Shown in pieces: positions 1-9,307 of a stretch of 64,000 nt of DNA (its first letter is position 1; each line of letters starts with the position of its first letter). Origin of the DNA: Cupriavidus nantongensis (GTDB lineage: Bacteria; Pseudomonadota; Gammaproteobacteria; Burkholderiales; Burkholderiaceae); NCBI RefSeq assembly GCF_001598055.1, contig NZ_CP014844.1, forward strand, positions 1,852,967-1,916,966, read 5' to 3'. The position numbers and the translations under genes are program-made. A model generated the notes under the pieces. That model was not told the origin of the DNA, searched no databases, and saw only the letters and a list, made by a program, of their open reading frames with translations.

Positions 1-1745
1 TGCGCCGAGAGTCCCGGCAGGGCCGAGGGCATGTAGAGCAGGTCCCCTTCGTCCAACCTCGGCAGAAACTCACCGCCGAGCCGCGCCAAGGGCCAGGCCG
101 TGGTCGCCAAGGCCAGCACGGCGATCAGCAGCGTCGCCTTGGGCCGGCGCAGTACCCACTCCAGTGCTGGCCGGTAGGCTGCAATCAGGATGCGGGTGAT
201 GGGGTTCTTCTGCTCATCCGGGATACGCCCGCGAATCCAGTAGCCCATGAGTACGGGAATCAGCGTCACTGACAGCCCTGCGGCCGCGGCCATCGCGTAG
301 GTCTTGGTGAACGCCAGCGGGCCGAACAGCCGGCCTTCCTGCGCTTCTAGGGTGAAGACCGGGATGAACGAGAGCGTGATGATGAGCAGTGAGAAGAAGA
401 GCGCAGGACCGACTTCCTCCGCGGCCTGTGTGATCACGTCCCACCGTTCCTTGCCCTGCAGCCGTTGATCTGGGTGCGCGTGCTGCCAAGCCTCCAGCTT
501 CTTGTGGGCGTTCTCGATCATCACCACCGCTGCATCCACCATCGCCCCCACGGCGATGGCAATCCCCCCCAGCGACATGATGTTGGCGTTGATGCCCTGG
601 TAGCGCATGACCAAGAACGCCGTCATCACGCCCAGAGGTAGCGAGATGATGGCCACCAGCGCAGAACGAAGATGCCAAAGGAACAGTGCGCAGACCAGCG
701 CCACCACCAGAAACTCTTCGCCTAGCTTGGTCGTGAGATTGCGAATGGCCCGCTCGATCAGCGCGCTGCGGTCGTAGGTGGTGACGATCTCGACGCCCGG
801 CGGCAGGCTGCCCTGCAGCTCCGCGAGCTTGGCCTTGACGGCAGCGATCGTCTCCTGGGCATTCTTGCCGGAGCGCAGCACCACCACGCCGCCGGCGACC
901 TCGCCTTCTCCGTCGAGTTCGGCAATGCCACGCCGCATCTCCGGGCCTATCTGGAGCGTCGCAACATCCCCCAGCCGCACCGGCACACCGCCGCGTGCCG
1001 TCAAGGGGATCTCCCGGAACTCGTCCAGGGTCTTGAGGTAGCCGCTCGCGCGGACCATGTACTCCGCGCCTGACAATTCCAGGACGGAGCCGCCGGTCTC
1101 CTGGTTGGCCGCCATCAGGGCATCGCGGACTTGAGCCTGACTGAGGCCATAGGACGCCAACTTGATCGGGTCGAGCACGACCTGGTACTGCTTGACCATG
1201 CCCCCCACCGATGCCACCTCGGCCACGTTGGGCAGGCTCTTGAGTTCGAACTTGAGGAACCAGTCCTGCAACGCACGCAGTTGCGCCAGATCGTTCTTGC
1301 CCGTGCGATCCACGAGCGCGTACTGGAAGATCCAGCCGACGCCTGTGGCGTCCGGACCCAGGGCCGGCTTCGCCGTGGCGGGCAATCGGCCCTGGACCTG
1401 GTTCAGGTATTCCAGTACCCGTGAGCGGGCCCAGTACAGGTCGGTTCCGTCCTCGAACAAGACATAGACGAACGAGTCGCCAAAGAACGAGAAGCCGCGC
1501 ACGGTCTTGGCCCCTGGCACCGACAGCATGGTGGTGGCCAACGGGTAGGTGACCTGGTTCTCGACGATCTGCGGCGCCTGTCCTGGGTAGTTGGTGCGAA
1601 TGATGACCTGCACGTCTGACAAGTCCGGCAGCGCATCCACGGGCGTGCTGCGAACGCCCCACACGCCCCATGCCGTGAGCATGGCGGTGGCCAGCAGCAC
1701 CAGGAAGCGATTGGCCACCGACCATCGAATCAGCTTGGCGATCAT
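1..1745 (-). CDS. cusA: CusA-type heavy-metal RND efflux pump, N-terminal part (cut by window edge)
   Basis: This is the inner-membrane proton-driven RND subunit of a tripartite Cu(I)/Ag(I) exporter. About 581 N-terminal residues are visible. They start MIAKLIRW, followed by a first membrane helix ([16 protein letters not shown]) and the periplasmic porter domain with [19 protein letters not shown]4-like segment, [18 protein letters not shown], carries the Asp expected in the proton relay. The remaining roughly 460 residues lie beyond position 1. The ATG at 1745 overlaps the cusB stop in an ATGA, indicating translational coupling. The long open frame annotated across this region in another phase is a shadow. 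Metal specificity (Cu/Ag rather than Co/Zn/Cd) is inferred from the CusF domain of the neighbouring adaptor. Confidence 0.93.
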   Translation of the reverse strand, partial: MIAKLIRWSVANRFLVLLATAMLTAWGVWGVRSTPVDALPDLSDVQVIIRTNYPGQAPQIVENQVTYPLATTMLSVPGAKTVRGFSFFGDSFVYVLFEDGTDLYWARSRVLEYLNQVQGRLPATAKPALGPDATGVGWIFQYALVDRTGKNDLAQLRALQDWFLKFELKSLPNVAEVASVGGMVKQYQVVLDPIKLASYGLSQAQVRDALMAANQETGGSVLELSGAEYMVRASGYLKTLDEFREIPLTARGGVPVRLGDVATLQIGPEMRRGIAELDGEGEVAGGVVVLRSGKNAQETIAAVKAKLAELQGSLPPGVEIVTTYDRSALIERAIRNLTTKLGEEFLVVALVCALFLWHLRSALVAIISLPLGVMTAFLVMRYQGINANIMSLGGIAIAVGAMVDAAVVMIENAHKKLEAWQHAHPDQRLQGKERWDVITQAAEEVGPALFFSLLIITLSFIPVFTLEAQEGRLFGPLAFTKTYAMAAAAGLSVTLIPVLMGYWIRGRIPDEQKNPITRILIAAYRPALEWVLRRPKATLLIAVLALATTAWPLARLGGEFLPRLDEGDLLYMPSALPGLSA

Positions 1746-3259
1746 GGCTGCACCTTTTCGATGGCGGTGATCACGTAGTCCTCACCTTGCTTGGAGAAGG
1801 TGAATTGCACCTGCTGCCGAACCGAAAGACCCGCGGCGAGCTGCGGGCTGCTCATCTTGAAGCCCATGGTCATGGCCGGCCATTGGAGGGCTGGCACGGC
1901 CTCGTGCGCCAGCGTCAGCTCGGTGGGCGACATCTCCTCGATCACGCCGCGCACCACGAAAGCGTTGGTGGCCGCGGCCGGTGGCGACGAGGTGTCGTGC
2001 CCGTTGTGCGGCGATGCAGGCGCGGACGCCGCGGCACCTGCAGGCAGCACGCCCCGCAGGCTGGCTTCCGAATCGATCAGGAACTGCGCCGAGGCCACCA
2101 CCTGCTGTCCCGCCGCGAGCCCGCCGTTGACCACCAGTTGATCGCCTACCTCCGCGCCCACCTGGACCTCCACGGGATGGAACTTGCCGGGTCCATCGAC
2201 CACATAGGCCAGTGCGCGCTTGCCGGTGCGGATGACCGCTTCGCTGGGAACAAGCAGCGCGGGCTGTTCGTTGCCTTTGAGCGCGATCTGGCCGGACATG
2301 CCGGCCTTCAGGCGCTGGCCGGGATTGGCCATTTCAAGCCGCACTCGCACCGTACGGGTGTCGCGGTTGGCTTCGGGCAGGATGCTCACGATGCGCGCCT
2401 GGAGCACTTCACCGGGAAACGCCGCCAGCCGGACCTGCGCCGTTTGGCCGACCTGCAATGGTCCGCTTTGTGCTTCGGGGACGGCCGCTTCGATCCACAC
2501 CGTGGCCAAGCCATTCACCCGGGCCAGGCTTTCCCCGGCGGAAACCGTCATGCCCTGGCGCACCATCAGTTCGGCCACCAAGCCGCCTTGAGGTGTTGTG
2601 ACCGTGTACAGCCCCTTGGGCTCGCCTGTGCGCTCCACCTGGGCGATCAGGGCTTGCGGCATGCCGAGCAGCAGCAGCCGTTGGCGGGCAGCTGCGGTCA
2701 ACGGTGCGTCGCCCATCGCGCGAACCGAGAGAAACTCGCGCTGTGCGGCGATCCACTCCGGCAGCAATAGGTCAGCCAGCGGTGCCCCTGCTGCGATCAC
2801 GTCGCCCGCAGCCCGTGCGTAGACACGCTCGACGAAGCCAGCGGTCCGCGCCTGCACGATGCTGACGTCGCGGTCGTTGAGCAGCACGGTGCCCACGACG
2901 TTCACATCTGCGCCGATCTTGCCTTGCAGGACTTCGGCTGTACGCAGCCCTAGGGCTTGCACCGCTTGCGCCGACACGCTGAGGCCCGTGCTGTCTTGCG
3001 TGTCTTCATCCGCGTACTTCGGCATCAACGGCATGTCCATGTAGGGCGACTTGCCGGGCTTGTCGAACTTCTGGGTCGGCACCATCGGGTCGTACCAATA
3101 CAGCACCTTGCGCTCGGTCGGAGCGCTTGCAACGGTGACGTTGGCAGCGGGGGAGCCGCTGAGGTGGCCGGCGCGCCATTGGGCGACGCCCCATCCAACG
3201 GCAATACCGGCAGCAACCAGCGTCAAGCCGGCAAGGATGTTTCTCGAAGAGGTATTCAT
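1742..3259 (-). CDS. cusB: CusB-type periplasmic adaptor with fused C-terminal CusF domain
   Basis: This is the membrane-fusion protein that links CusA to the outer-membrane channel. The protein is about 505 residues and starts [11 protein letters not shown] at an ATG preceded by GGAG nine bases upstream; an in-frame GTG 15 bases earlier overlaps that Shine-Dalgarno and is less likely. An N-terminal anchor is followed by a heavy-metal-binding motif ([16 protein letters not shown], then [10 protein letters not shown]), a HlyD-type barrel-sandwich and beta-barrel core, and a linker rich in Ala, Pro and His. The last roughly 75 residues form a CusF-like domain with [18 protein letters not shown], which keeps the His, Trp and two Met residues that bind Cu(I)/Ag(I) in CusF. 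SilB-type adaptors have this fusion, so a separate cusF is not needed. Confidence 0.93.
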   Translation of the reverse strand: MNTSSRNILAGLTLVAAGIAVGWGVAQWRAGHLSGSPAANVTVASAPTERKVLYWYDPMVPTQKFDKPGKSPYMDMPLMPKYADEDTQDSTGLSVSAQAVQALGLRTAEVLQGKIGADVNVVGTVLLNDRDVSIVQARTAGFVERVYARAAGDVIAAGAPLADLLLPEWIAAQREFLSVRAMGDAPLTAAARQRLLLLGMPQALIAQVERTGEPKGLYTVTTPQGGLVAELMVRQGMTVSAGESLARVNGLATVWIEAAVPEAQSGPLQVGQTAQVRLAAFPGEVLQARIVSILPEANRDTRTVRVRLEMANPGQRLKAGMSGQIALKGNEQPALLVPSEAVIRTGKRALAYVVDGPGKFHPVEVQVGAEVGDQLVVNGGLAAGQQVVASAQFLIDSEASLRGVLPAGAAASAPASPHNGHDTSSPPAAATNAFVVRGVIEEMSPTELTLAHEAVPALQWPAMTMGFKMSSPQLAAGLSVRQQVQFTFSKQGEDYVITAIEKVQP

Positions 3260-3274
3260 GGCGAGGGTCTCCAC

Positions 3275-4582
3275 TCAGTCCGCGATCAGGCTGTTCAGTC
3301 GGGCGACGAGGCTGTCGCGCTGCGCTCCAAGGTCGATCAGACGCATGCGCGTCTCCAGCACCTGGGCGCGTGCACTGAGCACGGCGCTCAGGTCCCCCTT
3401 GGCGGATCGGTAGTTGCTCAATGCAAGCGCCGCTCGGTTCCGTACCAGTTGCAAGCCGGCGGTCTGCAGGCGGTCGATCTGGCTGTTCAACGCTTGGAGT
3501 TCGGCGGCGCTGTCGTCCAGCTCCTGCAAATGCCGCCGCGCCACGTCTTCGCGTTCGGCGTCCAGACGTTCCAACTCGTGCCGTTTTGCCTCGATCATGG
3601 GCACTTGGCGTCGATCCTTCTGCCAAGGCAGATCGAATGTCACCTGAAATGACACCATGTCGCCCCATCGGCGATCACGCCGGCTATAGGCTATCTCCCA
3701 GGCCCAATCGCCGCGGGTCTCTGATTGGGCTTCGCGGGACTCGGCCCGGGCCATGCTTTGCATCGCCGGATAGAGTTCAAGCTCCGCGTGATTCGCCAGT
3801 TCTGTGCGCAGTTGCGCGACGGGGCGAGTGAGCGGGCCTGGATCGCCTTGCAGTGCTTCGTCGGCCCTGGAGCCCACCCAGCGCCGCAATGCGGCCCTGG
3901 CCTTGGCCCGGTCCCGCTGTAGATCGTCACGGCGGTCCGTGAGTGTCAGCGCCTCCTGTTGCGCGACCAACAGGTCGCCAGCCTGGGCCGTGCCGCCGGC
4001 GACGCGAGCGGGGAGACTGTCTTGCAGGCGCTGGTTCTCCGCGAGCAGTTCCGTCAGCAGTATCTCCCGTTGCTCCACCGCCTGCGCGGCGATCCACGCC
4101 AGGCTGAGTTCCTGGCGGATCTGCAATCGCTGCAAAACCAGCGCCGCGCGCTCTCGATCCACACGCGCCTGCGCACTGGCGACCTGGGCGTCGCGCTTGG
4201 CCCTGTTGGGCACTTCCTGCATGAGCGCCAGGCGCTGCATCGTCATGGATTCGCGCGTCATGCTCCAGCGATCCATGCCGCTGATGGGATAGTTTTCGAT
4301 GCCGAGCGAGAGCTTGGGATCGGGCAGCGAGCCTGCTGCCTTCTGCACGGATTCGGCGACGTTGACCTGCAACTGCTGCGCGCTTATGCGCGGGCTCTGC
4401 TGCTCCGCGATAAGGCGTGCCTCAGCAAAATCGAGGGCGTAGGCTACAGGCGAAACAAGCGCACTGCCCGCCAACGCGATGCTGATAGCTTTCAGACAAT
4501 GCAATCGCATCGAGGCCGGCGTTGTGCCTCGGCCGTGCGCCGACGTGCGACCCTCGGGGGCGCCAAAAAAGGGAGTAAACAT
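3275..4582 (-). CDS. cusC: CusC-type outer-membrane efflux channel (TolC family)
   Basis: This TolC-like outer-membrane factor is the exit duct of the Cus pump. The 435 residues contain the two repeated OEP halves rich in long amphipathic helices with heptads (for example LLVAQQEALTLTDRRDDLQRDRA). The chosen ATG at 4582 has GAGG six bases upstream. An internal start at residue 25 (MRLHCLKAISIALAGSALV) begins directly at a classic signal peptide ending around AYA and is a real alternative. The gene is first among the three pump genes and sits 16 bases before cusB. I see no lipobox, so it is probably not lipid-anchored like E. coli CusC. Confidence 0.88.
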   Translation of the reverse strand: MFTPFFGAPEGRTSAHGRGTTPASMRLHCLKAISIALAGSALVSPVAYALDFAEARLIAEQQSPRISAQQLQVNVAESVQKAAGSLPDPKLSLGIENYPISGMDRWSMTRESMTMQRLALMQEVPNRAKRDAQVASAQARVDRERAALVLQRLQIRQELSLAWIAAQAVEQREILLTELLAENQRLQDSLPARVAGGTAQAGDLLVAQQEALTLTDRRDDLQRDRAKARAALRRWVGSRADEALQGDPGPLTRPVAQLRTELANHAELELYPAMQSMARAESREAQSETRGDWAWEIAYSRRDRRWGDMVSFQVTFDLPWQKDRRQVPMIEAKRHELERLDAEREDVARRHLQELDDSAAELQALNSQIDRLQTAGLQLVRNRAALALSNYRSAKGDLSAVLSARAQVLETRMRLIDLGAQRDSLVARLNSLIAD

Positions 4583-4657
4583 GGTTGTCCTCGGAATTGG
4601 TGTTCACGAAATCACGTGGTCTGCCGCATCGGTGCGCGGCGAGCACGGACACATAAA

Positions 4658-5113
4658 TCAATTCCGCAGGACTTGGAACGTGAGGTAGATCGGCGGAAAG
4701 CCCGCGCGGGGATTGGGAGGAATATAGGTAACGTGCCGCCTGAGGGCTACCCGGTCGAGAACCAACCCGGGCAGCGAGTTGGCGAGCCACATCACGTGCG
4801 CTGCGAGAAACTGAATGTCCAGCCCCTGCCATGAAAGCGCCGACTCCCGATCGCCACTGCAATGAGCGTGGCACAACTGTGGCGCTTCGCTGTCCATGGA
4901 ATCAGGCATGCCGGTGCAATCCGACATTGGCAACTTGTCAGCCTGCTGCATCGAGATCGTGGCACGCATTTGCGTGGTTTCCACAGATGCCCTCGGGTCT
5001 GGCTTGGGACAGACGTACATCGCCATCGCAACCTGCGAGAAAAGCAAGGTTACGACTAGGCCGCTGGTAATCCAGCGGCTCCATCTTGCGAGAAGGCGCC
5101 TTAAGCCGATCAT
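4658..5113 (-). CDS. Cys/His-containing periplasmic protein ahead of cusCBA, function unknown
   Basis: The 151-residue protein has an N-terminal hydrophobic signal segment (ITSGLVVTLLFSQVAMA). The mature part has conserved-looking Cys and His residues (YVCPKPD, SDCTGMPDS, LCHAHC). It ends in a Pro-rich stretch and the tail IYLTFQVLRN. It lies 75 bases upstream of cusC and is probably the first gene of the operon. Small periplasmic proteins of this layout commonly precede copper efflux operons and may bind copper, but I do not recognise a characterised family. The protein at 45390-45824 has a similar layout (signal, paired Cys after AP, Pro-rich tail) and may be a distant paralogue. Confidence 0.7.
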   Translation of the reverse strand: MIGLRRLLARWSRWITSGLVVTLLFSQVAMAMYVCPKPDPRASVETTQMRATISMQQADKLPMSDCTGMPDSMDSEAPQLCHAHCSGDRESALSWQGLDIQFLAAHVMWLANSLPGLVLDRVALRRHVTYIPPNPRAGFPPIYLTFQVLRN

Positions 5114-5255
5114 GCGGACATACTATTGGAAGTTGTGGGGAGTTGAATTGATCAAGGTCAGTTTCCAGGATGAATTGATGCGTCTGGACGGCGCCTTGGC
5201 CCGAACCGGCACCCACTGCATATCCACCGGCAAGAGCGGGCACCGCACGTGGTTG

Positions 5256-5897
5256 TCATGCTTTACGCGCCTCGGCAACTCGCAAGGCTCTAAGCTCAAA
5301 TCGATCAGCTACAAGATTCGTCTGTCCCGAGAGTCGCTGCAGGTGCGTAATGACCTCGTAGGGGCCATCGGCTATTGGACGCGTGCAGATTCCGCACTGG
5401 CTAGCGGTTTCGATGCGTGATCGCGAAGAAATCCCTACGCCATATCCAGCTGCGACCCAGAGCAACAACATCTCAAAAGAACTGACATGCTGGACATTCG
5501 GCCTTTCCGTTGATGACATGGAGGACAGGTACTGGTCCAGCGAAGGAGAATATTCGGCCTTCCATCGAAACACGGAGTGCTCCTTAAGTTCATCTATTCT
5601 GATTGACTGCTGCCGGAGCAGTGGGTATCGCAGCGGCGTGGCAAGAGCTGTCGCCTCAAACCAAAGAGAAAGACTCTTCAGCGAAGAATCGCTCACCTGC
5701 TTCAGAGAAAGGCCGACGTCGAAGCGCCGTTTGTAGAGGCCTGTAATGAGATCGCTCGTCGTAACCTCATTAAATTCCATAGAAACATCGGGCTCCTCCG
5801 CGCGCTGCAGGGCAAGCAATGCAGCTAGGTTCGAAGAGGCCACACCAGGCGCTATGGCGAGCCTGAGCTGTGGGCGTGGGCTGGTGGCGTCGTGCAT
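5256..5897 (-). CDS. LysR-type effector-binding domain protein lacking the DNA-binding domain
   Basis: The sequence matches only the C-terminal co-inducer-binding part of a LysR regulator. It shows LRLAIAPGVASSNLAALLALQ, DLITGLYKRRFDVGLSL and the glycine signature WVAAGYGVGISS near the end. No helix-turn-helix precedes it. The ATG at 5897 (MHDATSPRPQ) gives 213 residues. A longer form from a TTG at 6002 is open but would add a Ser/Thr-rich tail of unclear value. It is head-to-head with the XRE regulator at 6005. Base composition is more AT-rich than the flanks, which suggests separate acquisition. It could act as a ligand-responsive partner or be a decayed regulator; I cannot tell which. Confidence 0.72.
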   Translation of the reverse strand: MHDATSPRPQLRLAIAPGVASSNLAALLALQRAEEPDVSMEFNEVTTSDLITGLYKRRFDVGLSLKQVSDSSLKSLSLWFEATALATPLRYPLLRQQSIRIDELKEHSVFRWKAEYSPSLDQYLSSMSSTERPNVQHVSSFEMLLLWVAAGYGVGISSRSRIETASQCGICTRPIADGPYEVITHLQRLSGQTNLVADRFELRALRVAEARKA

Positions 5898-5940
5898 GAG
5901 AGGCCCCAAGAAGCGATAAGACAAGGATGGAAAGTCTTCA

Positions 5941-5978
5941 TGATAGCTAGTTTGAGTTAAACTTAACGTGGTTAAAGT
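5941..5978. promoter_or_regulatory. Candidate XRE operator and divergent promoter region
   Basis: The stretch contains GTTAA-AC-TTAAC, a perfect 5 bp inverted repeat, followed by a second GTTAA copy ten bases on. It lies 25-60 bases before the XRE start codon and upstream of the 5897 start on the other strand. Repeated GTTAA half-sites in front of a small XRE gene fit autoregulation. This is inference from position and symmetry only. Confidence 0.35.
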
Positions 5979-6004
5979 GTCGGGGCTGTTCGACGCTTCC
6001 AAGG

Positions 6005-6310
6005 ATGGAGAAGCGAACTGTCCGACGAGGCCGTCCCCCAGGCACTACCACTTTCGACGCCGAGCCAGCGTTGGCATTCGGAGCGGCCGTTCGTGTCGCC
6101 CGCCTGACGCAAGGTATTGCTCAGGAAGAACTGGCTGCGAAAGCAGGGATCGAGCGATCGCACATGGGCAAAATAGAGCGTGGGGAGCACATGCCCACTC
6201 TCGCTCTGATCTTAAGAATCGCCGCCGGACTCAAGCTTAGTGCTGCGGAACTCGTCAGCGCAGCAGAACGCAATCTTCGTGCCGCGGCGCACGATTCAGA
6301 TAGGCATTGA
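6005..6310 (+). CDS. XRE-family helix-turn-helix regulator
   Basis: This 101-residue DNA-binding protein is built around a Cro/CI-type helix-turn-helix at about residues 26-80: FGAAVRVARLTQGIAQEELAAKAGI, then SHMGKIERGEHMPTL and a third helix region. The N-terminus is basic with an AT-hook-like RRGRPPG, and the C-terminus is short. No good Shine-Dalgarno precedes the ATG (only AAGG touching the start), so translation may be weak or leaderless. The gene is divergent from the LysR-domain protein and convergent with the LysR regulator downstream, leaving four bases between them. It is probably a local repressor of the 5.2-6.3 kb block. Confidence 0.85.
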   Translation: MEKRTVRRGRPPGTTTFDAEPALAFGAAVRVARLTQGIAQEELAAKAGIERSHMGKIERGEHMPTLALILRIAAGLKLSAAELVSAAERNLRAAAHDSDRH

Positions 6311-6314
6311 CGCT

Positions 6315-7205
6315 TTAGTCATCCGGAGGTCCTCGCAGACGTTCGATGAAGCGATCCAGCGAAACCGATGAGTTGCTGCTTTCTGGCCGAAGCAGATAGG
6401 TTGTGATTACCGCCGTGTCCTGCGCCAGAGGGCGAATCACCACGTCCGGCCTCTGGCTGATGGGAATCTTGGTCGCTGTCATGAAACCAATCCCATAGCC
6501 TGCGCCGACCAGCGTTAGCATCATGTCCAGCGACGACACTTCTTCGACAACGTTGAGCCTGTGTTCCAGAACCTGTAGCAGCCGATTTAGTTCTCGGCAG
6601 TAGCCTTCGCAGGCCAGTTTGTCGCACAGAACCAGTGGGTGACCCTGAAGTTCGTTGAGCGGAACTTGCTTGTGCGCAAGAAGCGAGTGCCGCGCTGGCA
6701 CGGCGATCACAATCGGGTCTCGCCAGATCGGTTCAGCCACGATGCCTTCGCCAACATCCGCCGCGTGTGCAAATCCGATCGTGAAGTCGCCAGACCGTAG
6801 GCCCCGTATCTGCTCGGTCAGCGGTACCTCGGAGAGACGTATCTCGACCTCGGGCTCTTCCGCGCGGCAACGAGCTAGGAACGCCGATAGTCGTGGGTCC
6901 ATCGCACCATCGGAAATTGCAATGCGCAGGCTGCCCCTCAGGCCCGCGGCAATGGCTCTGGCATTCTCACGCGCTTGCTCCAGGACAGTGAAGAGTCGGC
7001 GGGTGTCCTGCAAGAATGCCGCCCCCGCCACGGTCAGCCGTGTGCCCCTGCGGTCGCGGTCAAACAGCGTGACCCCAAGCTCATCTTCCAATTCCTTGAT
7101 CGCGCGAGACAAGGGGGGTTGCTCTATGTGCAGCCTCTCGGCCGCCCGCGTGAAATGCAACTCCTCTGCCAAGACGACAAAGCATCGTAGATGACGCAAC
7201 TCCAT
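6315..7205 (-). CDS. LysR-family transcriptional regulator
   Basis: This is a full-length LysR regulator of 296 residues. Residues 1-60 form the winged HTH (MELRHLRCFVVLAEELHFTRAAERLHIEQPPLSRAIKELE), followed by a linker helix. The co-inducer domain contains LRIAISDGAMDPRLSAFL and the late GAGYGIGFMTA signature. LysR proteins usually control a divergent gene, but here the upstream neighbour copK points the same way and ends 230 bases away, so the target is not evident. The LysR effector-domain protein at 5256-5897 resembles its C-terminal half in organisation. This family is frequent in ICE cargo; the ligand is unknown. Confidence 0.92.
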   Translation of the reverse strand: MELRHLRCFVVLAEELHFTRAAERLHIEQPPLSRAIKELEDELGVTLFDRDRRGTRLTVAGAAFLQDTRRLFTVLEQARENARAIAAGLRGSLRIAISDGAMDPRLSAFLARCRAEEPEVEIRLSEVPLTEQIRGLRSGDFTIGFAHAADVGEGIVAEPIWRDPIVIAVPARHSLLAHKQVPLNELQGHPLVLCDKLACEGYCRELNRLLQVLEHRLNVVEEVSSLDMMLTLVGAGYGIGFMTATKIPISQRPDVVIRPLAQDTAVITTYLLRPESSNSSVSLDRFIERLRGPPDD

Positions 7206-7435
7206 AAATCGGGCTCCTCGCAGGTTCTCCTTCGCGCCAGATGTCCCGTGGACGAATCACGGTGGATGGGGAGACTGGATCCATTCCAGGGAAGTTGATG
7301 CGCTTGACATCGCAAAAACTGGCATCTGAGCGCTCGTGGTTGCTCGTGACGCGTCCAAAGCGCGCGCGCCCAATCAGGGCGCGCGTCTCTGTCACACTGT
7401 GCAGAAGCTTTGAAAAGCACCGCGCACCCGCGGCG

Positions 7436-7720
7436 TCATCCGCCGTGCTCTTTTTGTAGCAGCGACCCGAGGCGAGCGACTTCATTGCTGGTGATCGCGA
7501 TGTTGCGCCCATCCTTCGTCGACACCGAAGCCCCGACATTGAGATAGACGGCGCGCCCGAAGCGGCTTTCCTGTGCCATCTTTCCGTCCTTGAAGATGTA
7601 CAGCGTTCCACCGTCAGCCAAGGGAACCATCTCCTTGGCTGCTTGGGCTGCTGCATGACCGGCGAAGGCTGGCACGGAGAGAGCGCTCAACAGGGCGGCA
7701 ATGACAATTTGCGATTTCAT
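7436..7720 (-). CDS. copK: CopK-family periplasmic copper-stress protein
   Basis: This small secreted protein of 94 residues has a signal peptide (MKSQIVIAALLSALSVPAFA) and the CopK core: LADGGTLYIFKDGKMAQESRFGRAVYLNVG and then TKDGRNIAITSNEVARL. A C-terminal KEHGG keeps the His near the end. CopK is a small beta-sheet protein strongly induced by copper in Cupriavidus. The thioether Met positions I recall for CopK Cu(I) binding appear replaced here (see findings). It is the last gene of the cop cluster, 128 bases after copD, with its own candidate CopR site upstream, so it may have a separate promoter. A Shine-Dalgarno AAGGAG lies before the ATG. Confidence 0.9.
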   Translation of the reverse strand: MKSQIVIAALLSALSVPAFAGHAAAQAAKEMVPLADGGTLYIFKDGKMAQESRFGRAVYLNVGASVSTKDGRNIAITSNEVARLGSLLQKEHGG

Positions 7721-7805
7721 GATCGACTCCTTTGTAAAAACGACGACAACTTGCGCCGCGTCGTTAAATGTAGAAGCAGGCCGTCTACAGAGCGCTTACC
7801 CGTGC

Positions 7806-7823
7806 ATTACATTCAATTCATGT
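7806..7823 (-). promoter_or_regulatory. Candidate CopR site upstream of copK
   Basis: ATTACATTCA followed by ATTCATGT repeats most of the inverted repeat found in the copA/copR divergent promoter (15825-15840) with two extra bases between half-sites. It sits about 90-100 bases upstream of the copK start codon. The shared half-sites suggest that CopR controls copK directly. Binding is inferred, not shown. Confidence 0.45.
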
Positions 7824-7848
7824 GCTGTCATCTGCCGCCCATGAAGGA

Positions 7849-8775
7849 CTAGGGTCCAGTGGGAGACAAGATGCCAAGCCATGCAACGCTCGCCAGAACC
7901 AAAACGGCCAAGGTCGCCTCCGTGAACAGACTCTGCCTAAGCTTGATGACTGCCTGTGCGCGATTGCCTGCCTTCAAAGCAGCCTCCAGGCTCGGGCTCA
8001 ACCGATACCGATTGGCAGCAGCCAACGCCAGCATGCCTGCGAAAAGCAAGAGCTTTACCATCAGCAGCCGGCCATACAGCGTCGAGATGAGCGGATCAAA
8101 CGATGGTCCGGCGATCAACAGGTAATTGAGAATTCCACTCACGACGAGTGCAGCCACGATCGCTGTACCTATGCGAGCAAAGCCATTCGACGTCCGACTG
8201 AGGACCGCTACCGGGTCTTGCGCGACATCCTGCTTGTGGGATGCCAGCATCAAGAACGCCACCAATGCGCCCACCCAAGCGCCCGCTGCCCAGAGGTGCG
8301 TGATATCCGACGCAAGATGGATGTAGCCGCGAACGCCGTCGTCCATCGCGCCGTGGCCTGCCCACGCAAGGGTCGCCAGCGCCACGCCGGTGGAGAGCGC
8401 CATCACTGCAAATCGCAAGGTAGCGTTCAATTTCAACATTGCGACGAGCACACACACCAACAGCGCGAGGATGCGAATGCACCAGGCGATGCCCATGTGC
8501 GTGCCCGTAATGAGCATGTCGAAGACGTGCGTTGACAGCTCCGCGTAGCTCTGGGCACCGGACATGGCCTTGGCCATGACCGTCATGCCCCACATCGACA
8601 GGGCAATGCCGATGGCAGCGGATGCGCCAATGAGGACGCGATAGCGGCGCGAGATCGTCGAGGATCGCTCGTCGTTGCCCAAAGCATAGAGACCGAACAT
8701 GGCGACGCCAAACGCCGCCGCCAGGTCCAGATACAGCGCCAGGCGCAGGACGATGGTCAACCAATCCCCGGCCAT
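7849..8775 (-). CDS. copD: Copper resistance membrane protein CopD
   Basis: This polytopic inner-membrane protein of 308 residues has about eight hydrophobic helices, as in the CopD/YcnJ family. CopD works with periplasmic CopC in copper uptake or handling. Visible family features include the loop GHGAMDDGVRGYIHLASDITHLWAAGAWVG with His residues and LTIVLRLALYLDLAAAFGVAMF at the N-terminus. It follows copC with only four bases between, so the two are co-translated or tightly coupled. Length and topology are normal for the family. Confidence 0.93.
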   Translation of the reverse strand: MAGDWLTIVLRLALYLDLAAAFGVAMFGLYALGNDERSSTISRRYRVLIGASAAIGIALSMWGMTVMAKAMSGAQSYAELSTHVFDMLITGTHMGIAWCIRILALLVCVLVAMLKLNATLRFAVMALSTGVALATLAWAGHGAMDDGVRGYIHLASDITHLWAAGAWVGALVAFLMLASHKQDVAQDPVAVLSRTSNGFARIGTAIVAALVVSGILNYLLIAGPSFDPLISTLYGRLLMVKLLLFAGMLALAAANRYRLSPSLEAALKAGNRAQAVIKLRQSLFTEATLAVLVLASVAWLGILSPTGP

Positions 8776-8779
8776 GGGC

Positions 8780-9166
8780 TTACTTCACCTTGAAGGTGAC
8801 GTTACCCGTGATCGGATGCGTGTCCGAGGAGACGGCACGCCATTCGACGCGATAGTCACCGGGCTGGAGCGCCTGTGCCGGCGTGATGACCATGGTCTTG
8901 CCGTCGCCGGCAGCCGCGACGCTGGCGTTGATCTTCATCGGGCCATGGCTCGCCATTCCCGGCATGCCAGTCATGACAAGGCTCGCGGCGGAGAACTGCG
9001 GCACCAGCGTCTCGGAGAACTTCAGTTCGATGGTGGCTGGCGCAGAAACCTGCGACTTGTCGGCCGGCGTTGAAGACACCAGCGAAGGATGCGCGAATGC
9101 GGCGGTGGCGAACAGACCAGCAGCGATCGGCGCGACGAGCTTGGCGATGAAATGTGAACGGGTCAT
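8780..9166 (-). CDS. copC: Periplasmic copper-binding protein CopC
   Basis: The precursor is 128 residues, with signal peptide (KLVAPIAAGLFATAAFA) cut just before HPSLVSSTPADKSQV. This places His at the mature N-terminus, as in Cu(II)-binding CopC proteins. A Met-rich loop (MTGMPGMASHGPMKI) could bind Cu(I), and the C-terminal DTHPITGNVTFKVK carries another ligand His. I start it at the ATG at 9166 (MTRSHFI) rather than at the longer frame from 9238, which would put 24 extra residues before the signal. It supplies or buffers copper for CopD. Confidence 0.93.
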   Translation of the reverse strand: MTRSHFIAKLVAPIAAGLFATAAFAHPSLVSSTPADKSQVSAPATIELKFSETLVPQFSAASLVMTGMPGMASHGPMKINASVAAAGDGKTMVITPAQALQPGDYRVEWRAVSSDTHPITGNVTFKVK

Positions 9167-9307
9167 AGAAGTTTCTACCTGGATGTGTGAGGTGTGGTTT
9201 AAGAACGAAATGCCGAGATAAGGCTTGCACCTTTGCAACGGCGTGGAACGAAAGAAACGGTTTGCTGGGCGATAGCAGGCTCCTGTAGTTTCAGAAGGAA
9301 AATCCGG

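Noticed and set aside
214..1725. 503-codon frame starting MVGGQSLPG
   Set aside because: The cusA frame on the same strand has clear RND sequence; this is another phase.
5143..5156. TTGATCAA near 5148 as an FNR/ANR box
   Set aside because: The half-sites overlap without the four-base spacer, so it does not match TTGAT-N4-ATCAA.
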